Source of the DNA: Anaerococcus sp. Marseille-Q7828
GTDB lineage: Bacteria; Bacillota; Clostridia; Tissierellales; Peptoniphilaceae
Direction: 5' to 3'
NCBI RefSeq assembly: GCF_949769285.1
Contig: NZ_OX458331.1
Location: 62,001 to 126,000, forward strand
DNA: 64,000 bases
Shown: positions 60,331 through 64,000 of the stretch, one piece after another
How the letters are laid out: every line of letters starts with the position of its first letter
How positions within the stretch are numbered: position 1 is the first letter of the stretch
Notes under the pieces: model-generated
The model's database searches: none
What the model was told of the DNA's origin: nothing
Seen by the model: the letters and a program-made list of their open reading frames with translations, nothing else
Translations under genes and position numbers: made by a program

Positions 60331-62718
60331 CTAATAATTTGGAGAATCTATCTTCCAAATGTCATCTGCATAGTCAATAATAGTTCTATCCGATGAGAAA
60401 TATCCAGCATTAGCAATATTTATCAGACATTTTCTTGACCAAGCTAATTTGTCTCTGTAGTCAATATTTATTTGCTCATGGGCTTTTTTGTAAGACTCAA
60501 AGTCTTCTAAGATGAAGTACCTATCTCCACGAGATCCATCCTGCGGATTGATCAATTCATTGTAAATATCAAGGAACATGTAGGAGTTATTGTCATCAAG
60601 CTCACCATTTACTAGGGCATCAACCGCATCTTTAATATCCATATCTGTTTGGTAAAGCTTTCTAGGATTGTAGGTTTTCTCAATTTCCATTAGTTCTTCT
60701 ACGCTTGCACCAAATCTGTAGTTGTTTTCTTCTCCAGCTGCTTCAAATATTTCAATATTTGCCCCGTCAAAAGTTCCAAGAGTTGGAGCCCCGTTTAGCA
60801 TAAATTTCATATTTCCAGTACCAGATGCTTCCTTACCAGCTGTTGATATTTGTTCACTGACATCTGCTGCTGGATATATCTTTTCTCCATAAGAAACTCT
60901 AAAGTTTTCTACAAAGACAACCTTCATCTTGTCATTTACTTCTGGGTCATTATTTACAACCCTTGCTACTTCATTGGCAAGCTTTATTATCCCCTTGGCT
61001 CTGAAATATCCTGGAGCTGCCTTTCCACCAAAGATAAAGGTTGTTGGGTAAAAGTCCTTGTCAGGATTTTTCTTAAGCTGGTGATATAAATATATTATGT
61101 GAAGTATATTTAAGTGTTGGCGTTTGTATTCGTGGATTCTCTTTACTTGAATATCAAAAATTGATTCTGGGTCAATTTTGATTCCTTCGTGTTCAAGAAT
61201 ATAAGAAGCCAGACGTTTTTTATTTTTTTGTTTTATATCCCATAGCTCTTTTAACGTTGCTTCATCATCAGCAAATTTTTCTAAGCCTTTTAGTTCTTCT
61301 AGGTTGTAGATCCAATTATCATTGCCAAGTTTTTCTGTAATAAAGCTTGATAATAGACGGTTGGAATACACTAACCATCTTCTTGGTGTTATACCATTTG
61401 TCTTATTATTAAATTTATCTGGGAATATCTTATACCAATGCTTGAATGTATCAGCCTTTAGTATTTCTGTGTGAAGTGCTGCAACACCATTAACAGAAAA
61501 TCCTACATATATGGCTAGATTTGCCATATGAACTTGGTCATTTATAACAATCCTATATGGGTCAATGTCAAAATCAGATAGCCCCTCTTCTTTGAAATGT
61601 TTTACCAAGGCATCGTTGATTTGATAGATGATTTCTAGACATCTTGGGGATACTTCCTCTACTATGTCTATTGGCCATTTTTCAATAGCTTCTTGAAGAA
61701 CTGTATGGTTAGTAAAGGCAAAGACTTTCTTTGAAATTTCAAGTGCTTGGTCAAAGCTAAGGCCATTTTCGTCCACCAAAACTCTGATCAACTCGGCTAT
61801 TGCTATATTTGGGTGGGTATCGTTTAGTTGGATGACATGATATTTGTGGAAGTTCTTAAAACGCATATCATCTGAGAAATATCTCTTGTATTTTTCTACT
61901 AAGTCTTGGATGGAAGCAGATACAAAGAAATATTGTTGTTTAAGTCTTAGGACTTTACCCGCTCTTTGCATGTCGTTTGGATATAAAACTCTTGTTATAT
62001 CTTCTGCCCTGTTCTTTTTGGCAACTGCCGCATCGTACTCAAAATTGTTGAATTTATCGAATTCAAATTCTTCAAATGGTTCTGCCTGCCATAGTCTTAG
62101 AGTATTTACTTTACCATTTTTGTATCCTACAACTGGCATATCAAATGGAACAGCCTTTACCTGTTGGTCCTTGAAATTGACAATTCTTGAGTCTGAATCA
62201 ACTCTAATGGACCAGCCATCTCCATCTTTTATCCAGCTGTCACCGTGTTCTTTTTGAAATCCATTTTCAAATGTTTGTTTGAAAATCCCCTCACGGTAGC
62301 GAACTCCATAGCCGTACATATTAATATCTTGGGTTGCTGCAGAATCCATAAAACAAGCCGCAAGTCTGCCTAGGCCACCATTACCCAAAGCGGCATCATC
62401 TTCATAATCCTCTATGGCTTCAAAGTCTATGTCTATTTCATCTAATAATTCTTTTACTTCATCATAAATACCTAGGTTAATAAGGTTATTTCCTAAAGAC
62501 TTACCCACCAAAAATTCTGCTGAAAAATAATAGGCACTTTTCTCATAGCGAGAATTTGCCTTACTTTGCCTCCAACTTTGGTTTATACGTTCCATTATTG
62601 TATCGCAAAGGGCATCGTATTTATCTTTTTCACTTGTTTCATCAAAACTTTTAAGAGTAATCCTCTGTAAGTTTTCTACATAATTTTCTATAAATTTATT
62701 TTTTTCTATTTTATCCAT
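60331..62718 (-). CDS. glgP: glycogen/starch phosphorylase
   Basis: 795-residue pyridoxal-phosphate enzyme releasing glucose-1-phosphate from alpha-1,4-glucan. Seen: NGGLGRLAACFMDSAA, YGVRYREGIFKQ, NDTHPNIAIAELIRVLVDE and the PLP-Lys region EASGTGNMKFMLNGA, then DGANIEI. ATG 62718 has GGGAG about 5 nt upstream. It overlaps malQ by 8 nt, and the ZIP gene follows after 10 nt. Normal length (~800). Confidence 0.95.
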   Translation of the reverse strand: MDKIEKNKFIENYVENLQRITLKSFDETSEKDKYDALCDTIMERINQSWRQSKANSRYEKSAYYFSAEFLVGKSLGNNLINLGIYDEVKELLDEIDIDFEAIEDYEDDAALGNGGLGRLAACFMDSAATQDINMYGYGVRYREGIFKQTFENGFQKEHGDSWIKDGDGWSIRVDSDSRIVNFKDQQVKAVPFDMPVVGYKNGKVNTLRLWQAEPFEEFEFDKFNNFEYDAAVAKKNRAEDITRVLYPNDMQRAGKVLRLKQQYFFVSASIQDLVEKYKRYFSDDMRFKNFHKYHVIQLNDTHPNIAIAELIRVLVDENGLSFDQALEISKKVFAFTNHTVLQEAIEKWPIDIVEEVSPRCLEIIYQINDALVKHFKEEGLSDFDIDPYRIVINDQVHMANLAIYVGFSVNGVAALHTEILKADTFKHWYKIFPDKFNNKTNGITPRRWLVYSNRLLSSFITEKLGNDNWIYNLEELKGLEKFADDEATLKELWDIKQKNKKRLASYILEHEGIKIDPESIFDIQVKRIHEYKRQHLNILHIIYLYHQLKKNPDKDFYPTTFIFGGKAAPGYFRAKGIIKLANEVARVVNNDPEVNDKMKVVFVENFRVSYGEKIYPAADVSEQISTAGKEASGTGNMKFMLNGAPTLGTFDGANIEIFEAAGEENNYRFGASVEELMEIEKTYNPRKLYQTDMDIKDAVDALVNGELDDNNSYMFLDIYNELINPQDGSRGDRYFILEDFESYKKAHEQINIDYRDKLAWSRKCLINIANAGYFSSDRTIIDYADDIWKIDSPNY

Positions 62719-64000
62719 TGTATCTCCCATATAATCTGGACATTTCTTTGATTTTTAGTGCCAGACTGTCAGTAAAATCTTCTTTTTTTGCTCTCCACTT
62801 CCAATTATCACCCAAAGTTCCTGGACTATTGATTTGTGAAGTGTTATCCAATTCCAAGAAATCTTGGATTTCAAACATGGCCAAATCAGAAACTGAGGCC
62901 ATAAGATTTCTGATGATCCTCCATTGATAATCATCTCCATCCTTAAGACCAAAGTATCTTTCTACTAATTCTAAGTCTTCCTCATCCATAGTTTCAAGCC
63001 AACCCTTTAGGGTTGATGAATCGTGGGTTGATGAGTAAACTACTGAGTTTCTCAAGTAATTGTGAGGCAAGTAATTGCTATCAAAGTTCTCTCCAAAGGC
63101 AAATTGAATCACATTCATACCTGGAAAACCGTAAGTATCCTTTAGGTCATCGACCTCTTTAGTTATATAACCTAAATCTTCTGCTATAAATTGCTTGTCT
63201 GGGAACTTCTTTCTAATATGATCAAAAAAGTCATAGCCGCCACCTTCTATCCAATCACCAAATTTAGCATTTTCATCGCTTGCAGGTATAGCATAGAACT
63301 TTTCAAAGCCCCTAAAATGATCAAGCCTTAGCAGGTCATAAGTCCTAAAGGCCATCTCAATTCTTTTTTCCCAAAAGCTATAAGAATCTTTTTTCATCTT
63401 GTCCCAATCATACACAGGATTGCCCCATAGCTGGCCATCTTCAGAATAGGCATCTGGTGGAGCTCCTCCAACTGTGATAGCTTCTTTGCTTTCTGGATCT
63501 AACTTCAATATATCAGAATTTACCCAAGCATCGCAAGAATCATAAGCCACATATATTGGCAAGTCTCCAATGATTTGGATATTTCTCCTGTTGGCGTATT
63601 GTTTTAGTTCATTCCATTGTTTAAAAAATTCATACTGGATGAAAATATAAAAATCTATATCTTCTTGGTGTTTTTCTTTAAATTCTTTTAGAGCGATTTT
63701 GTCCCTATCACGTAATTTCTCGTCCCATTCAATCCAACTAATGTCAAGAGAGTCACGTTTTATAGCCATAAATAAAGCATAATCTTCAATCCAAAACGCT
63801 TCTTCTTTCCTAAACTTTTTGATTTCCTTATCAAGTTTGCCCTTGGAATTTTCATAGGCTTTTTCTAATATCCTATATCTTAGATTGTACTGGATAGCAT
63901 AGTCAACATACCTATCGTTGTCTCCAAAGTTTAAAGACTCTAAGTATTCTTTTTCCAAAAGCCCATCTTCTATTAGCATATCCAAGTCTACAAAGTATGG
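62711..64000 (-). CDS. malQ: 4-alpha-glucanotransferase MalQ, partial
   Basis: C-terminal ~430 residues of amylomaltase (GH77), which disproportionates maltodextrins for glgP. The gene continues past the right edge; reading stays open at 64000 (PYFVDLDMLIEDGLL). Catalytic motifs: RLDHFRGFEKFY (nucleophile Asp), FIAEDLGYIT (acid/base Glu) and YSSTHDSSTLKGW (THD for the third Asp). It overlaps glgP by 8 nt, one operon with glgP for maltodextrin/glycogen breakdown. Confidence 0.93.
   Translation of the reverse strand, partial: PYFVDLDMLIEDGLLEKEYLESLNFGDNDRYVDYAIQYNLRYRILEKAYENSKGKLDKEIKKFRKEEAFWIEDYALFMAIKRDSLDISWIEWDEKLRDRDKIALKEFKEKHQEDIDFYIFIQYEFFKQWNELKQYANRRNIQIIGDLPIYVAYDSCDAWVNSDILKLDPESKEAITVGGAPPDAYSEDGQLWGNPVYDWDKMKKDSYSFWEKRIEMAFRTYDLLRLDHFRGFEKFYAIPASDENAKFGDWIEGGGYDFFDHIRKKFPDKQFIAEDLGYITKEVDDLKDTYGFPGMNVIQFAFGENFDSNYLPHNYLRNSVVYSSTHDSSTLKGWLETMDEEDLELVERYFGLKDGDDYQWRIIRNLMASVSDLAMFEIQDFLELDNTSQINSPGTLGDNWKWRAKKEDFTDSLALKIKEMSRLYGRYNG

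Overview
The window is a 64 kb piece of a low-GC, strictly anaerobic Gram-positive chromosome. AT-rich coding DNA, strong AGGAGG ribosome binding sites, some TTG/GTG starts and the gene content (2-oxoacid:ferredoxin oxidoreductase, a group-B-like [FeFe] hydrogenase, many peptidases, ammonia-dependent asparagine synthetase, Veg, CdaA/CdaR, tig-clpP-clpX-lon-engB) suggest Peptoniphilaceae, probably an Anaerococcus-like amino-acid fermenter. The genus is an inference. No IS element, prophage, rRNA or CRISPR array was seen; the region is essentially core genome with small accessory pieces.

Layout. 1-1637: end of a 2-oxoacid:ferredoxin oxidoreductase operon. 1638-2276: decayed non-coding DNA. 2277-3668: a DUF6873-like gene and three tRNA genes (Cys, Gly, Phe), with a GC-rich array of ~76-bp structured repeats between tRNA-Gly and tRNA-Phe. 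3811-5220: FetAB-type ABC exporter whose ATPase gene is frameshifted. 5391-9479: MarR-controlled heterodimeric ABC exporter. 9586-12202: MoxR ATPase plus VWA protein. 12310-17409: Bce-like module (FtsX-type permease, ATPase, histidine kinase, response regulator, small XRE regulator). 17965-23844: MurJ, an NitT/TauT-like ABC transporter and an [FeFe] hydrogenase with a small Cys protein, in one overlapping gene string. 23932-30507: complete pst-phoU-phoPR operon with a Pho box. 30765-36805: asnA, veg, M18 peptidase, htpG with CIRCE, a DUF1858 gene and a Nudix hydrolase. 36879-43541: CBS-type Mn pyrophosphatase, CorC-type transporter, purine permease, thiamine-binding MTH1187 protein, second M18 peptidase, xpt. 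43566-49951: M20 peptidase, glycosylasparaginase, CutC, MupG, a lipoprotein and a secreted flavin fumarate-reductase-like lipoprotein. 50084-59424: engB, lon, clpX, clpP, tig, cca, cdaR, cdaA. 59529-64000: ZIP transporter, glycogen phosphorylase and the 3' part of malQ.

How it works together. 2-Oxoacids from amino acids are oxidised with ferredoxin as acceptor, and the [FeFe] hydrogenase can re-oxidise or sense that pool. Peptidases, glycosylasparaginase and MupG feed amino acids and wall sugars inward; malQ/glgP handle stored glucan. Regulation is visible as PhoP direct repeats at pstS, a CIRCE at htpG, a MarR-type palindrome inside its own promoter, and a direct repeat in front of the Bce-like ABC genes. 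The most unusual element is the GC-rich repeat array at 3301-3592, whose hairpin stems differ between copies by compensatory changes. The second most interesting is the tight linkage of hydrogenase, small Cys protein and ABC transporter at 19660-23844.
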